Positions 1 to 13,400 of a stretch of 64,000 nt of DNA are shown here, piece after piece. The position numbers were made by a program, and so were the translations under genes. The notes beneath the pieces are model-generated. The model searched no databases. It saw only the letters and a list, made by a program, of their open reading frames with translations, and had not been told where the DNA came from. Source of the DNA: Antedon mediterranea. Lineage: Eukaryota; Echinodermata; Crinoidea; Comatulida; Antedonidae. Each line of letters begins with the position of its first letter. Position 1 is the stretch's first letter. The DNA lies in assembly GCF_964355755.1 (NCBI RefSeq), contig NC_092677.1, positions 28,518,175-28,582,174 of the forward strand, written 5' to 3'.

Positions 1-1395
1 TTAGAACCATCTGAGAAATTCTATTGACAAAAGTCATTATTGCTGGGGATTTCAACAGTGTTGATATCTCCCCTCTAATTAAACATGTCGTTGATTTGCA
101 CCAAGTGGTTAAAGATAAAACCAGAGGAGACAAAATTCTTGATCTCATAATATCGGACCTTAAAGATTTTTATATGACTCCTATAATTCAAGCCCCACTT
201 GGAAAAAGTGATCACAATGTCATTATTTGAAAACCGCTCAACTCAATTAAGTGTAATGGTTACAAAGATTTTTAAGCCTTGTACTGATTCGTCGATGAGA
301 AGTTTCGGAAACTGGATTACCAAATTTGATTGGTTGCAAGTCTATAGTATAAAAGATGAAGATAATAAAGTGAATATAATTATGAACGATACCCTCAACA
401 CCGCGTACAACAAGTTTTTTCCTACCAAACATTTGCGAGTTTATTCTACCGATAGACCTGGGATTACTCCATACATTAAGAAACTGATCAGGTATAGACA
501 AACTGCTTTTAGGATGAAAAAACATGAACGTTACAAAACACTTAGAAATACAGTAAGGTAATATGGGAAATAAAGAAAGCTAAGGAGAAGTACTATCGTT
601 ATAAAGTAAAAACGCTTGAGGTAAGCAATCCCCGTGGTACGACAAAGTGAAGCAGATTTGTGGTAAGCGAAAAGACAAATCAAGAATTACATTTGATAAT
701 CCTTTACCAATCCCAGATTCCGTTGCCTCTAAACAAATTAATGAACACGTTGCAAACATTTTTCGTGAACTGGATCCTCTCGAACTTGATGAATTGCCTA
801 TATACCTCCCAGCTGAGAGTCCACCACCACAGATTTTATGCTTTGAAGTCCAACAACAATTATAAAGAGTGCAGATTAATAAATCAGTTCCACCTAGAGA
901 AATTCCACCAGTTATCATCAAGGAATTTGCACCCGAAATAGCAGAGCCCCTAACGCATATATTTAATTCTTCTTTGAAAGAGGGTGTTGTACTCAAAGCT
1001 TGGAAACAAGCTACCGTTATACCGATCCCAAAGAAAATAGGTACAGTCAGTATTGAACAGATTAGACCGATCTCGCTTACGCCACTGTTTATCCGAATCT
1101 TTGAACATTTTCTAACTAAATGATTAAATGAAGACATCTACCATTATAGATAAACAGCAGTTTGGTAATGTCAAAATTATCAGCACAAGTCATTACCTCA
1201 TTGGGCTCTTACACTACCTTCTTTTTGGACTGGAAAAACCTGGTCACAAAGCATGAATTCTTGCTGTAAATTTCAGCAAAGCTTTCAACCGTATTAGTCA
1301 CCAGGTACTAATCAGTAAGATGATATCAATTGGTGTCAGGAAGTCTATCATCCCGTGAGTCTGTAGCTTCTTAACTTGTAGAGAACAAAGAGTGC
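1..1395 (+). mobile_element. Decayed non-LTR retrotransposon (LINE), cut by window start
   Basis: This stretch is non-satellite DNA carrying broken LINE ORF2 coding text on the plus strand. It begins inside the endonuclease domain at the window edge. It ends in the middle of the reverse transcriptase domain at about 1395, where the 11-bp satellite begins, so the GVPQG and FADD catalytic blocks are missing. Coding similarity continues past the last open frame, with text resembling the RT fingers/palm and the SKAF block between about 1140 and 1390, interrupted by stops. The sequence is unlike LINEs A, B and C, so it is a separate family and looks older than they are. Nothing identifies its 5' end. 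Confidence 0.85.
24..1123 (+). pseudogene. LINE ORF2 remnant: endonuclease C-terminus and start of RT
   Basis: This is a broken ORF2 of a non-LTR retrotransposon. Frame 24-230 contains the endonuclease motifs GDFN (about residue 8), LDLIISDL and SDHN, which place it in the C-terminal half of an APE-type endonuclease. Frame 199-561 continues with the linker (KKLIRYRQTAFRMKK), the region that usually joins endonuclease to RT. After further frame changes near 560, 635 and 865, frame 869-1123 carries the RT entry blocks AEPLTHIFN, VIPIPKK and RPISLTPLF. At least four frame breaks and several stops make it non-functional. The family would normally continue with GVPQG and FADD, but the copy ends before them. 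The assignment to a LINE is firm; the clade within the CR1/L2/Jockey assemblage is not. Confidence 0.8.
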
Positions 1396-1929
1396 ATACC
1401 CGGAACATACTCAAAACATACTCGGATCATACTCGAAACATACTCGGATGATACTCGAAACATACCCGGAACATACTCGGAACATACTTGGAACATACTT
1501 GGAATATACTCGGAACATACCCGGAACATACCCGGAACATTCTCGGAACATAATCGAAACATTCTCGGAACATACTCGGAACATACTCGGAAAATACTGG
1601 GAATATACTCAGAACATACTCGGAACATATTCGGTACAAACCCGGAACATACATGGAACATACTTGGAACATATTAGAACATTCTCGGAACATACTCGAA
1701 ACATTCTTGGAACATACTCGGATCATACTTGGAACATACTCGGAACATACTTGGAACATACTTGGAACATACTAGGAACATACACGGAACATACCCGGAA
1801 CAAACCCAGAACATACTCGGAACAAACTCGGAACATACTCGGATCATATTCGGGTCATTCTCGGAACATACTCGGAACATACTCGGATCATACTCGGAAC
1901 ATACCGGGAACATTCTCAGAACATTCTTG
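1396..1929 (+). repeat. 11-bp satellite, consensus CGGAACATACT
   Basis: Tandem monomers of 11 bp with frequent single-base variants (TTGGAACATACT, CGGATCATACT, CGGAACATTCT). Because 33 nt equals 11 codons and neither strand of the monomer contains a stop, both strands show long open frames here (plus reading cycles through EHTRNILGTYS, minus through MFRVCSEYVPS). They are not genes. The array abuts the LINE relic upstream and changes to the 10-bp monomer at about 1925-1935. Confidence 0.92.
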
Positions 1930-4900
1930 GAAGTACTCGAAACTACTCGGAAATACTCGCACCTTTTCGCACCTTTTCGGAACTTTTCGGGACTACTTGG
2001 AACAACTCGGAACTACTCGGAACTTCTCGGGACTTCTCGGAACTACTCAGAAATACTCGGAACTACTCGGAACTACTCAGAACTACTCGTAACTACTCGG
2101 AAATACTCGCACCTTTTCGGAACTACTTGGAACTATTCGGAACTACTCGTCACAACTCGGAACTACACGGAACTACACGGAACTACTCGAAACTACTTGG
2201 AACTACTCGAAACTACTCGGAACTACTCGTCATTATTCGGAACTACTCGGAACTAACTAATCTGAACTAGTCTGAACTACTCGGAACTACTCGGAAATTC
2301 TCAAAACTACTCGGAACTACTCGTCATTATTTGGAACTACTCGGAACTATACTCGGAAATACTCAGAACTACTCGGAAATACTTGGAACTTATCCAAACT
2401 TATCGGAACTACTCAAAACTACTCAGAACTACTAGGAACTACTCTGAACTACTCGGAACTACTCTGGACTACTCGGAACTTCTCGGAACTACCCGGAACT
2501 ATTCGGAACTACTCGGAACTACGCGGAACTACTCGGAAATTCTCGGAACTACTTGGAACTACTCGGAACTACTCGGAACTACTCATCATTATTCGGAACT
2601 ACTCGGAATTTCTCGGAACTACTCGGAAATACTCGGAACTTATCCGAACTTATCCGAACTAGTCGGAACTACTCAAAACTACTCGGAACTACTAGGAACT
2701 ACTCGGAACTACTCTGAACTACTCGGAACTACTCGTCATTATTCGGACCTACTTGGAACTACTCGGAAATACTCGGAAATACTCGGAACTTATCCGAACT
2801 TATCGGAACTACTCGGAACTACTAGGAACTACTCGGAACTAAACTGAACTACTCGAACTACTCAAAACTTCTCAGAAATATTTGGAACTACTCGGAACTA
2901 CTTTGAACTAACTAATCTGAACTACTCGGAACTACTCGGAATTTTTCGAAAATACTCGGAACTACTCAGAACTTCTCTGAACTACTCGTAACTACTCGTC
3001 ATTATTCGGAACTACTCGGAACTACTCGGAAATACTCGGAACTTATCGGAACTACTCGAAACTACTCGGAACTACTCGGAACTAAACTGAACTACTCGTA
3101 ACTACTCGGAACTTCTCAGAAATATTTGGAACTACTCGGAACTACTCTGAACTAACTAATCTGAACTACTCGGAACTATTCAGAAATATTCGGAAATACT
3201 CGGAACTTCTCGGAACTACTCGGAACTACTCGAAACTACTCGAAACTACTCGGAACTACTCGGAACTTCTCGGAACTACTCGTAACTACTCGTCATTACT
3301 CGGGACTACTCGGAAATACTCGGAACTTATCCGAACTTATCGGAACTACTCGGAACTACTAGGAACTACTCGGAACTAAACTGAACTACTCAAAACTTCT
3401 CAGAAATATTTTGAACTACTCGGAACTACTTTGAACTAACTAATCTGAACTACTCGGAATTATTCGAAAATACTCGGAACTACTCGGAACTTCTCGGAAC
3501 TACTCGTAACTACTCGTCATTATTCGGAACTACTCGGAACTACTCGGAAATACTCGGAACTTATCGGAACTACTCGAAACTACTCGGAACTACTCGGAAC
3601 TATTTTGAACTACTCGGAACTAAACTGAACTACTCGTAACTACTCGGAACTTCTCAGAAATATTTGGAACTACTCGGAACTACTCTCAACTAACTAATCT
3701 GAACTACTCGGAACTATTCAGAAATATTCGGAAATACTCGGAAATACTCGGAACTTCTCGGAACTACTCGGAACTACTCGAAACTACTCAAAACTACTCA
3801 AAACTGCTAGAAACTACTCGGAACTACTCGAAACTACTCGGAACTACTCGGAACTTCTCGGAACTACTCGTAACTACTCGTCATTACTCTGGACTACTCG
3901 GAAATACTCGGAACTACTCGGAAATACTCGGAACTTATCCGAACTTATCGGAACTACTCGGAACTACTCGGAACTACTCAAAACTACTCGGAACTACTCG
4001 GAACTACTAGGAACTACTCGAAACTATTTGGAACTACTCGGAACTAAACTGAACTACTCGGAACTACTCGGAACTTCTCAGAAATATTTGGAACTACTCG
4101 GAACTACTCTGAACTAACTAATCTGAACTAATCTGAACTACTCGGAACTATTCAGAAATACTCGGAACTATCGGAACTACTAGGAACTTTTCAGAACTAC
4201 TCTAAACTACTCTGAACTATTCGGAACTATTCGGAACTACTCAGCACTACTCGGAACTACTCGGAACTTCTCGGAACTACTCGGAACTTCTCGGATCTAC
4301 CGGAACTACTCGGAGCTACTCGGAACTACTCGGAACTACTCGGAAATACTCGGAACTTATCGGAACTTATTGGAACTACTCGGAACTACTCGGAACTACT
4401 AGGAACTACTCGGAACTACTGGGAACTAAACTGAACTACTCGGAACTTCTCAGAAATATTAGGAACTACTCGGAACTACTCTGAACTAACTAATCTGAAT
4501 TAATCTGAACTACTCGGAACTACTCAGAACTTCTCGGAACTACTCAACATTATTCGGAACTACTCGGAACTTATTCGAACTTATCGGAACTACTCGGAAA
4601 TACTCGGAAATACTCGGAACTTATCCGAACTTATCGGAACTACTCGGAACTACTAGGAACTACTCGGAACTAAACTGAACTACTCGAACTACTCAAAACT
4701 TCTCAGAAATATTTGGAACTACTCGGAACTACTCTGAATTTTTCGAAAATACTCGGAACTACTCAGAAATTCTCTGAACTACTCGTAACTACTCGTCATT
4801 ATTCGGAACTACTCGGAAATACTCGGAACTTATCGGAACTACTCGAAACTACTCGGAACTACTCGGAACTATTTTGAACTACTCGGAACTAAACTGAACT

Positions 4901-6651
4901 ACTCGTAACTACTCGGAACTTCTCAGAAATATTTGGAACTACTCGGAACTACTCTGAACTAACTAATCTGAACTACTCGGAACTATTCAGAAATATTCGG
5001 AAATACTCGGAACTTCTCGGAACTACTCGGAACTACTCGAAACTACTCGAAACTACTCAAAACTACTCGAAACTACTCGGAACTACTAGGAACTACTCGA
5101 AACTACTCGGAACTACTCGGAACTACTCGGAACTACTCGTAACTACTCGTCATTACTCGGGACTACTCGGAAATACTCGGAACTTATCCGAACTTATCGG
5201 AACTACTCGGAACTACTAGGAACTACTCGGAACTAAACTGAACTACTCAAAACTTCTCAGAAATATTTGGAACTACTCGGAACTACTTTGAACTAACTAA
5301 TCTGAACTACTCGGAACTACTCGGAATTATTCGAAAATACTCGGAACTACTCGGAACTTCTCGGAACTACTCGTAACTACTCGTCATTATTCGGAACTAC
5401 TCGGAACTACTCGGAAATACTCGGAACTTATCGGAACTACTCGAAACTACTCGGAACTACTCGGAACTATTTTGAACTACTCGGAACTAAACTGAACTAC
5501 TCGTAACTACTCGGAACTTCTCAGAAATATTTGGAACTACTCGGAACTACTCTCAACTAACTAATCTGAACTACTCGGAACTATTCAGAAATATTCGGAA
5601 ATACTCGGAAATACTCGGAACTTCTCGGAACTACTCGAAACTACTCGAAACTGCTAGAAACTACTCGGAACTACTAGGAACTACTCGAAACTACTCGGAA
5701 CTACTCGGAACTTCTCGGAACTACTCGTAACTACTCGTCATTACTCTGGACTACTCGGAAATACTCGGAACTACTCGGAAATACTCGGAACTTATCCGAA
5801 CTTATCGGAACTACTCGGAACTTATCGGAACTACTCGGAACTACTCAAAACTACTCGGAACTACTCGGAACTACTAGGAACTACTCGAAACTATTTGGAA
5901 CTACTCGGAACTAAACTGAACTACTCGGAACTACTCGGAACTTCTCAGAAATATTTGGAACTACTCGGAACTACTCTGAACTAACTAATCTGAACTAATC
6001 TGAACTACTCGGAACTATTCAGAAATACTCGGAACTATCGGAACTACTAGGAACTTCTCAGAACTACTCTAAACTACTCTGAACTATTCGGAACTATTCG
6101 GAACTACTCAGCACTACTCGGAACTACTCGGAACTTCTCGGAACTACTCGGAACTTCTCGGATCTACCGGAACTACTCGGAGCTACTCGGAACTACTCGG
6201 AACTACTCGGAAATACTCGGAACTTATCGGAACTTATTGGAACTACTCGGAACTACTCGGAACTACTAGGAACTACTCGGAACTACTGGGAACTAAACTG
6301 AACTACTCGGAACTTCTCAGAAATATTCGGAACTACTCGGAACTACTCTGAACTAACTAATCTGAATTAATCTGAACTACTCGGAACTACTCGGAACTTC
6401 TCGGAACTACTCGTCATTATTCGGAACTACTCGGAACTTATTCGAACTTATCGGAACTACTTGGAACTACTAGGAACTACTAGGAAGTACTCGGAACTAC
6501 TCAGAACTACTCGGAACTAAACTGAACTACTCGGAACTACTCGGAACTTCTCAGAAATATTTGGAACTACTCTGAACTAACTAATCTGAACTAAACTGAA
6601 CTACTCGGAACTATTCGGAAATACTCGGAACTACTCGGAACTACTCGTAAC
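1930..6651 (+). repeat. 10-bp satellite, consensus CGGAACTACT, with higher-order blocks
   Basis: Tandem 10-bp monomers with recurring variants (CGGAAATACT, CGGAACTTCT, CGGAACTTAT, CGTCATTATT). A marker block containing CAGAAATATTTGGAAC followed by CTGAACTAACTAATCTGAA returns every few hundred bases (for example near 2870, 3115, 3400, 3650, 4075) and gives the array a loose higher-order structure. The first 60 bp contain odd monomers (CGCACCTTTT twice). No gene is visible. The plus frames stay open because the monomer lacks stops; the minus strand reads TAG in each cycle. Confidence 0.95.
2791..6462 (+). repeat. 1.85-kb tandem higher-order repeat, two units
   Basis: Inside the 10.2-kb copy, the block starting TATCCGAACTTATCGG at 2791 restarts at 4622. 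Rare markers keep the same order in both units, such as TACTCTCAACTAACTAATC (near 3681 and 5547) and CTCGGAACTATCGGAAC (near 4160 and 6025). The offset drifts from about 1831 to 1867 bp because of small monomer gains. The same pair recurs in copy 2 at +10,220 bp. Confidence 0.8.
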
Positions 6652-6653
6652 TA

Positions 6654-7469
6654 CCGTATATTTCGGTGTATAAGTCGCACCTGTGTATAAGACGCACCCT
6701 CTAACTGAGAGTAAAATATCTGTATTTTTTATATCGTCGGTGTATAAGACGAACCTTATATTTCATCAAAACAATGTTTTTTTAAATTGTAATCAATATT
6801 AATATTATTGTAATAATATATTTTGTTATATCTGCAACGGCGTCCTTTATTTAGGTTTTTTCTTACCTAGGCTCGGCCGCGCCCAGCCTCAACAGCCGCA
6901 ACATCGAGTGCATGACCGTGTGTGTAACACGTACGTGTGGGCTAGTCTCGCTCGATCATTTCGAGAGGGCGCACGTTTTCACGGACAATCGTATTCGATT
7001 AGTATCTATGTATCCGAGAAGTGTGTACGCTAGGTCCATGCTATAATCACCTGGAGAATATACTAGTCGATTACCGTACACCATGTGGCCGCCAAGAAGG
7101 GCTTGCGCTGGGGGTACGGCGATCGTATGTATAACTACTGTATAAATAAATACTATTCCAATCGTACGTAAACGTTTACAAATGAAATTTTATCGCAATA
7201 ATGAACAAATCTTTTCATCATATTTAGTATAACATCATGCTAAAATGCCTTGAAAACTAGGCAGAAGCAGGTTGCCGTTACGTTAGTTAGTTACTGTAGC
7301 TAGGCCTAGCCTACTCAGGCCTACCAAACGAGCTGACGATAGCCTAGCTAGGCCTGACCTATGTAAAATCTGTGTGGTGAGGCATTTATATTCGGTTTAT
7401 AAGACACACCCTTAATTTAGAGGTCAAATTTGCGTGTCAAAAGTGCGACTTATACACCGAAATATACAG
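6654..7469. mobile_element. 816-bp TIR DNA transposon (non-autonomous), copy 1
   Basis: A non-satellite island bounded by 27-bp terminal inverted repeats that differ at one position. The left end starts CCGTATATTTCGG and runs to TAAGTCGCAC; the right end is its reverse complement starting CTGTATATTTCGG. A TA dinucleotide lies directly outside each end (6652-6653 and 7470-7471), consistent with a TA target duplication as in the Tc1/mariner/pogo group. Extra TATAAGAC(G/A)(C/A)ACC motifs sit inside both ends (near 6687, 6741, 7398). The interior has a GC-richer part (about 6868-7140) and TAGGCCTA-rich text near 7310-7360. No transposase frame is present, so it would depend on an enzyme encoded elsewhere. 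The superfamily rests only on the TA flank. Confidence 0.82.
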
Positions 7470-7471
7470 TA

Positions 7472-10400
7472 CTCGAAACTTCTCGGAACTACTCGGAACT
7501 ACCGGAACTACTCGGAATTACTCGGAACTACTCGGAAATACTCGGAACTAATCGGAACTTATCGGAACTAACTAATCTGAATTAATCTGAACTACTCGGA
7601 ACTACTCAGAATTACTAGGAAATACTCGGAACTTATCGTAACTACTCGGAAATACTCGGAACTACTCGGAACTAAACTAAACTACTCGGAACTACTCGAA
7701 ACTACTCGGAACTTCTCAGAAATATTTGGAACTACTCAGAACTACTCTGAACTAACTAATCTGAACTACTCGGAACTACTCGGAACTTCTCATAAATATT
7801 TGGAAGTACTCTGAACTAACTAATATGAACTAATCTGAACTACTCGGAGCTACTCGAAACTACTCGGAACTTCTCAGAAATATTTGGAACTACTCGGAAC
7901 TACTCTGAACTAACTAATCTGAACTACTCGGAACTACTCGGAACTTCTCATAAATATTTGGAAGTACTCTGAACTAACTAATATGAACTAATCTGAACTA
8001 CTCGGAACTACTGGGAACTACTCGGAACTGCTCTGAACTGCTCGGAACTACTCTGTACTACTCGGAACTACTCTGTACTACTCGGAACTACTCGTCATTA
8101 TTCGGAACTACTCGGAAATACTCGGAACTACTCGGAAATACTCGGAACTACTCGGAAATACTCGGAACTACGCGGAAATACTCGGAAATACTCGGAACTA
8201 CTTGGAACTACTCGGAACTACTCAGAAATACTCGGAACTTATCGGAGCTACTCGGAAATACTCGGAAATACTCGGAACTACTCGTCACAACTTGTCACAA
8301 CTCGTCACTACTTGGAATTACTCGGAATTACTCGTAACTTCTCAGAACTACTCGGAACTACTCGGAACTGCTCGGAACTACTCTGTACTACTCGGAACTA
8401 CTCGTCATTATTCGGAACTACTCGGAAATACTCGGAACTACTCGGAAATACTCGGAACTACTCGGAAATACTCGGAAATACTCGGAACTACTCGGAACTA
8501 CTCAGAAATACTCGGAACTTATCGGAGCTACTCGGAAATACTCGGAAATACTCGGAACTACTCGTCACAACTTGTCACAACTCGTCACTACTTGTCACTA
8601 CTTGGAATTACTCGGAATTACTCGTAACTTCTCAGAACTACTCTGAACTACCGGAACTACTCGAAACTACTCGAAACTTCTCGGAACTATTCGAAACTGC
8701 TCGGAACTACTCTGAACTACTCGTCAATATTAACTACTCGTCAATATTCTTAACTACTCGGAAGTACTCGGAAATACTCTGAACTTATCGGAACTACTCG
8801 GAAATACTCGGAACTACTCGGAACTACTCGGAACTTTTTGGAACTACTCGGAACGACTCGGAACTACTCGGGACTTCTCAGAACAACTCGGAACTACTCG
8901 TCAATATTCGGAACTATTTGGAACTACTCGGAATTACTTGGAACTACTCGGATCTCCTTGTAACAACTCGGGACTACTCTGAACTACTCTGAACTACTCT
9001 GAACTATTCGGAACTACTCGGAACTACTCGGCACTACTCGGCACTACTCAGAACTTCTCGGAACTACTCGGAACTACCGGGAACTACTCGGAAATACTCG
9101 GAACTACTCGGAACTACTATGAACTACTCGGAACTACTCGAAACTAAACTGAACTACTCGGAACTACTCGGAACTTCTCGGAACTTCTCAGAAATATTTG
9201 GAACTACTCGGAACTACTGTAAACTAACTAATCTGAATTAATTTGAACTACTCGGAACTACTCGGAACTTCTCGGAACTACTCGTCATTATTCGAAACTA
9301 CTCGGAACTACTCGGAACTTCTCAGAAATATTTAGAACTACTCGGAACTACTCTGAACTAACTAATCTTAACTAAACTGAACTAAACTGAACTACTCGAA
9401 ACTATTCGGAAATACTCTGAACTATTGGAACTACTCGGAACTTCTTGAAACTACTCTGAACTACTCTGAACTACTCGGAACTATTCGGAACTACTCGGAA
9501 CTACTCGGCACTACTCGGAACTACTTGGAACTTCTTGGAATTACTCAAAACTTCTCGGAACTACTCGGAAGTACCGGAACTACTCGGAATTACTCGGAAC
9601 TACTCAGAACTACTCGGAAATACTCGGAACTTATCGGAACTAACTAATCTGAATTAATCTGAACTACTCGGAACTACTCGGAACTACTCGGAACTACTCG
9701 TAACTTATCAGAACTTATCGGAACTACTCGGAAATACTCGGAACTAAACTGAACTACTCGAAACTACTCGGAACTTCTAAGAAATATTTGGAACTACTCT
9801 GAACTAACTAATCTGAACTAAACTGAACTACTCGGAACTACTCGGAACTTCTCATAAATATTTGGAAGTACTCTGAACTAACTAATATGAACTAATCTGA
9901 ACTACTCGGAACTATTTGGAACTACTCGGAACGACTCGGAACTACTCGGGACTACTCAGGACTTCTCGGAAGTACTCGGAAGTAATTGGAACTACACAGA
10001 ACTACTCGGAACTACTCAGAACTACTCGAAACTTCTCAGAACAACTCGGAACTACTCGTCAATATTCGAAACTATTTGGAACTACTCGGAATTACTCGGA
10101 ACTACTCGGATCTCCGTGTAACAACTCGGAACTACTCGGGACTACTCGGGACTACTCTGAACTACTCTGAACTATTCGGAACTACTCGGCACTACTCGGA
10201 ACTTCTCAGAACTACTCGGAACTTCTCGGAACTACCGGAACTACTCGGAACTACTCGGAAATACTCGGAACTTATCGGAACTTATCGGAACTACTCGGAA
10301 CTACTAGGAACGACTCGGAACTACTCGGAACTAAACTGAACTACTCGGAACTACTCGGAACTTCTCAGAAATATTTGGAACTACTCGGAACTACTCTGAA

Positions 10401-13400
10401 CTAACTAATCTGAATTAATCTGAACTACTCGGAACAACTCGGAACTACTCGCAACTTCTCGGAACTACTCGTCATTATTCGGAACTACTCGGAAATACTC
10501 GGAACTACTCGGAACTTATTGGAACTTATCGAAACTACTCGGAAATACTCAGAACTACTCGGAACTACTCTGAACTAACTAATCTGAACTAAACTGAACT
10601 ACTCGAAACTATTCGGAATACTTGGAAATACTCGGAACTAGTGGAACTACTCGGAACTTCTCGGAATTACTCTGAACTACTCTGTACTACTCGGAACTAC
10701 TCGGCACTACTCGGAACTACTCGGAAATACTGGGAAATTATCGGAACTAACTAATCTGAATTAATCTGAACTACTCGGAACTACTCGGAAATACTCGTAA
10801 CTTATCGGAACTTATCGGAACTACTCGGAAATACTCGGAACTAAACTGAACTACTCGAAACTACTCGGAACTTCTAAGAAATATTTGGAACTACTCTGAA
10901 CTAACTAATCTGAACTAAACTGAACTACTCGGAAATACTCGGAACTACTCGGAACTACTTGGAACTACTGTAAACTAACTAATCTGAATTAATTTGAACT
11001 ACTCGGAACTACTCGGAACTTCTCGGAACTACTCGTCATTATTCGGAACTACTCGGAACTTCTCAGAAATATTTAGAACTACTCGGAACTACTCTGAACT
11101 AACTAATCTGAACTAAATTGAACTAAACTGAACTACTCGAAACTATTCGGAAATACTCGGAACTTCTTGAAACTACTCGGAACTTCTTGAAACTACTCTG
11201 AACTACTCTGAACTATTCGGAACTACTCGGAACTACTCGGCACTACTCGGAACTACTTGGAACTTCTTGGAATTACTCAAAACTTCTCGGAACTACTCAG
11301 AAGTACCGGAACTACTCGGAATTACTCGGAACTACTCGAAACTAAACTGAACTACTCGGAACTACTCGGAACTTCTCAGAAATATTTGGAACTACTCGGA
11401 ACTACTGTAAACTAACTAATCTGAATTAATTTGAACTACTCGGAACTTCTCAGAACTACTCGTCATTATTCGGAACTACTCGGAACTACTCGGAACTTCT
11501 CAGAAATATTTAGAACTACTCGGAACTACTCTGAACTAACTAATGTGAACTAAACTGAACTAAACTGAACTACTCGAAACTATTCGGAAATACTCGGAAA
11601 TACTCGGAACTATTGGAACTACTCGGAACTTTTTGAAACTACTCTGAACTATTCGGAACTACTCGGAACTACTCGGCACTACTCGGCACTACTCGGAACT
11701 ACTTGGAACTTCTTGGAATTACTCAAAAGTTCTCGGAACTACTCGGAAGTACCGGAACTACTCGGAATTACTCGGAACTACTCGGAAATACTCGGAACTT
11801 ATCGGAACTAACTAATCTGAATTAATCTGAACTACTCGGAACTACTCGGAACTACTCGGAACTACTCGGAACTACTCTGAACTACTCGGAAATACTCGGA
11901 ACTTATCAGAACTTATCGGAACTACTCGGAAATACTCGGAACTAAACTGAACTACTCGAAACTACTCGGAACTTCTAAGAAATATTTGGAACTACTCTGA
12001 ACTAACTAATCTGAACTAAACTGAACTACTCGGAACTACTCGGAACTTCTCATAAATATTTAGAAGTACTCTGAACTAACTAATATGAACTAATCTGAAC
12101 TACTCGGAACTATTTGGAACTACTCGGAACGACTCGGAACTACTCGGGACTACTCAGGACTTCTCGGAAGTACTCGGAAGTAATTGGAACTACACAGAAC
12201 TACTCGGAACTACTCGGAACTACTCAGAACTACTCGAAACTTCTCAGAACAACTCGGAACTACTCGTCAATATTCGAAACTATTTGGAACTACTCGGAAT
12301 TACTCGGAACTACTCGGATTTCCGTGTAACAACTCGGAACTACTCGGGACTACTCGGGACTACTCTGAACTACTCTGAACTACTCTGAACTATTCGGAAC
12401 TACTCGGCACTACTCGGAACTTCTCAGAACTACTCGGAACTTCTCGGAACTACCGGAACTACTCAGAAATACTCGGAACTTATCGGAACTTATCGGAACT
12501 ACTAGGAACTACTCGGAACTACTCGGAACTAAACTGAACTACTCGGAACTACTCGGAACTACTCGGAACTTCTCAGAAATATTTGGAACTACTCGGAACT
12601 ACTCTGAACTAACTAATCTGAATTAATCTGAACTACTCGGAACAACTCGGAACTACTCGGAACTACTCGCAACTTCTCGGAACTACTCGTCATTATTCGG
12701 AACTACTCGGAAATACTCGGAACTTATTGGAACTTATCGGAACTACTCGGAAATACTCAGAACTACTCGGAACTACTCTGAACTAACTAATCTGAACTAA
12801 ACTGAACTACTCGAAACTATTCGGAATACTTGGAAATACTCTGAACTATTGGAACTACTCGGAACTTCTCGGAACTACTCTGAACTACTCTGTACTACTC
12901 GGAACTACTCGGCACTACTCGGAACTACTCGGAAATACTGGGAAATTATCGGAACTAACTAATCTGAATTAATCTGAACTACTCGGAACTACTCGGAAAT
13001 ACTCGGAACTTATCCGAACTTATCGGAACTACTCGGAACTACTAGGAACTACTCGGAACTAAACTGAACTACTCGAACTACTCAAAACTTCTCAGAAATA
13101 TTTGGAACTACTCGGAACTACTTTGAACTAACTAATCTGAACTACTCGGAACTACTCGGAATTTTTCGAAAATACTCGGAACTACTCAGAACTTCTCTGA
13201 ACTACTCGTAACTACTCGTCATTATTCGGAACTACTCGGAACTACTCGGAAATACTCGGAACTTATCGGAACTACTCGAAACTACTCGGAACTACTCGGA
13301 ACTAAACTGAACTACTCGTAACTACTCGGAACTTCTCAGAAATATTTGGAACTACTCGGAACTACTCTGAACTAACTAATCTGAACTACTCGGAACTATT

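Larger units (their letters stand above)
2770..12990 (+). repeat. 10.2-kb tandem duplication, copy 1
   Basis: Text from about 2770 onward reappears 10,220 bp downstream, for example the CTCAAAACTT at 2861 and 13081, and the TIR element at 6654 and 16874. From about 9500 on the offset becomes 10,180, because copy 2 lacks 40 bp, exactly four monomers. Only scattered substitutions separate the copies by eye (for example near 5125 and 8170). The copy holds satellite DNA plus one TIR transposon. A collapsed or duplicated assembly could mimic this. Confidence 0.88.

Noticed and set aside
580-1137. 185-residue minus-strand open frame
   Set aside because: It is antisense to the LINE ORF2 remnant, has no recognisable motif, and the sense strand carries clear RT blocks.
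1371-1913. Minus-strand frames reading MFRVCSEYVP repeats
   Set aside because: They are the reverse reading of the 11-bp satellite, which lacks stops on both strands. Not a cysteine-rich protein family.
1930-6651. Long plus-strand open frames encoding NYSELLGTTR-type repeat proteins, here and throughout the satellite
   Set aside because: The 10-bp monomer has no stop in any plus frame, so open frames arise automatically. Overlapping frames encode the same cycle, and neither conserved starts nor domains are present.
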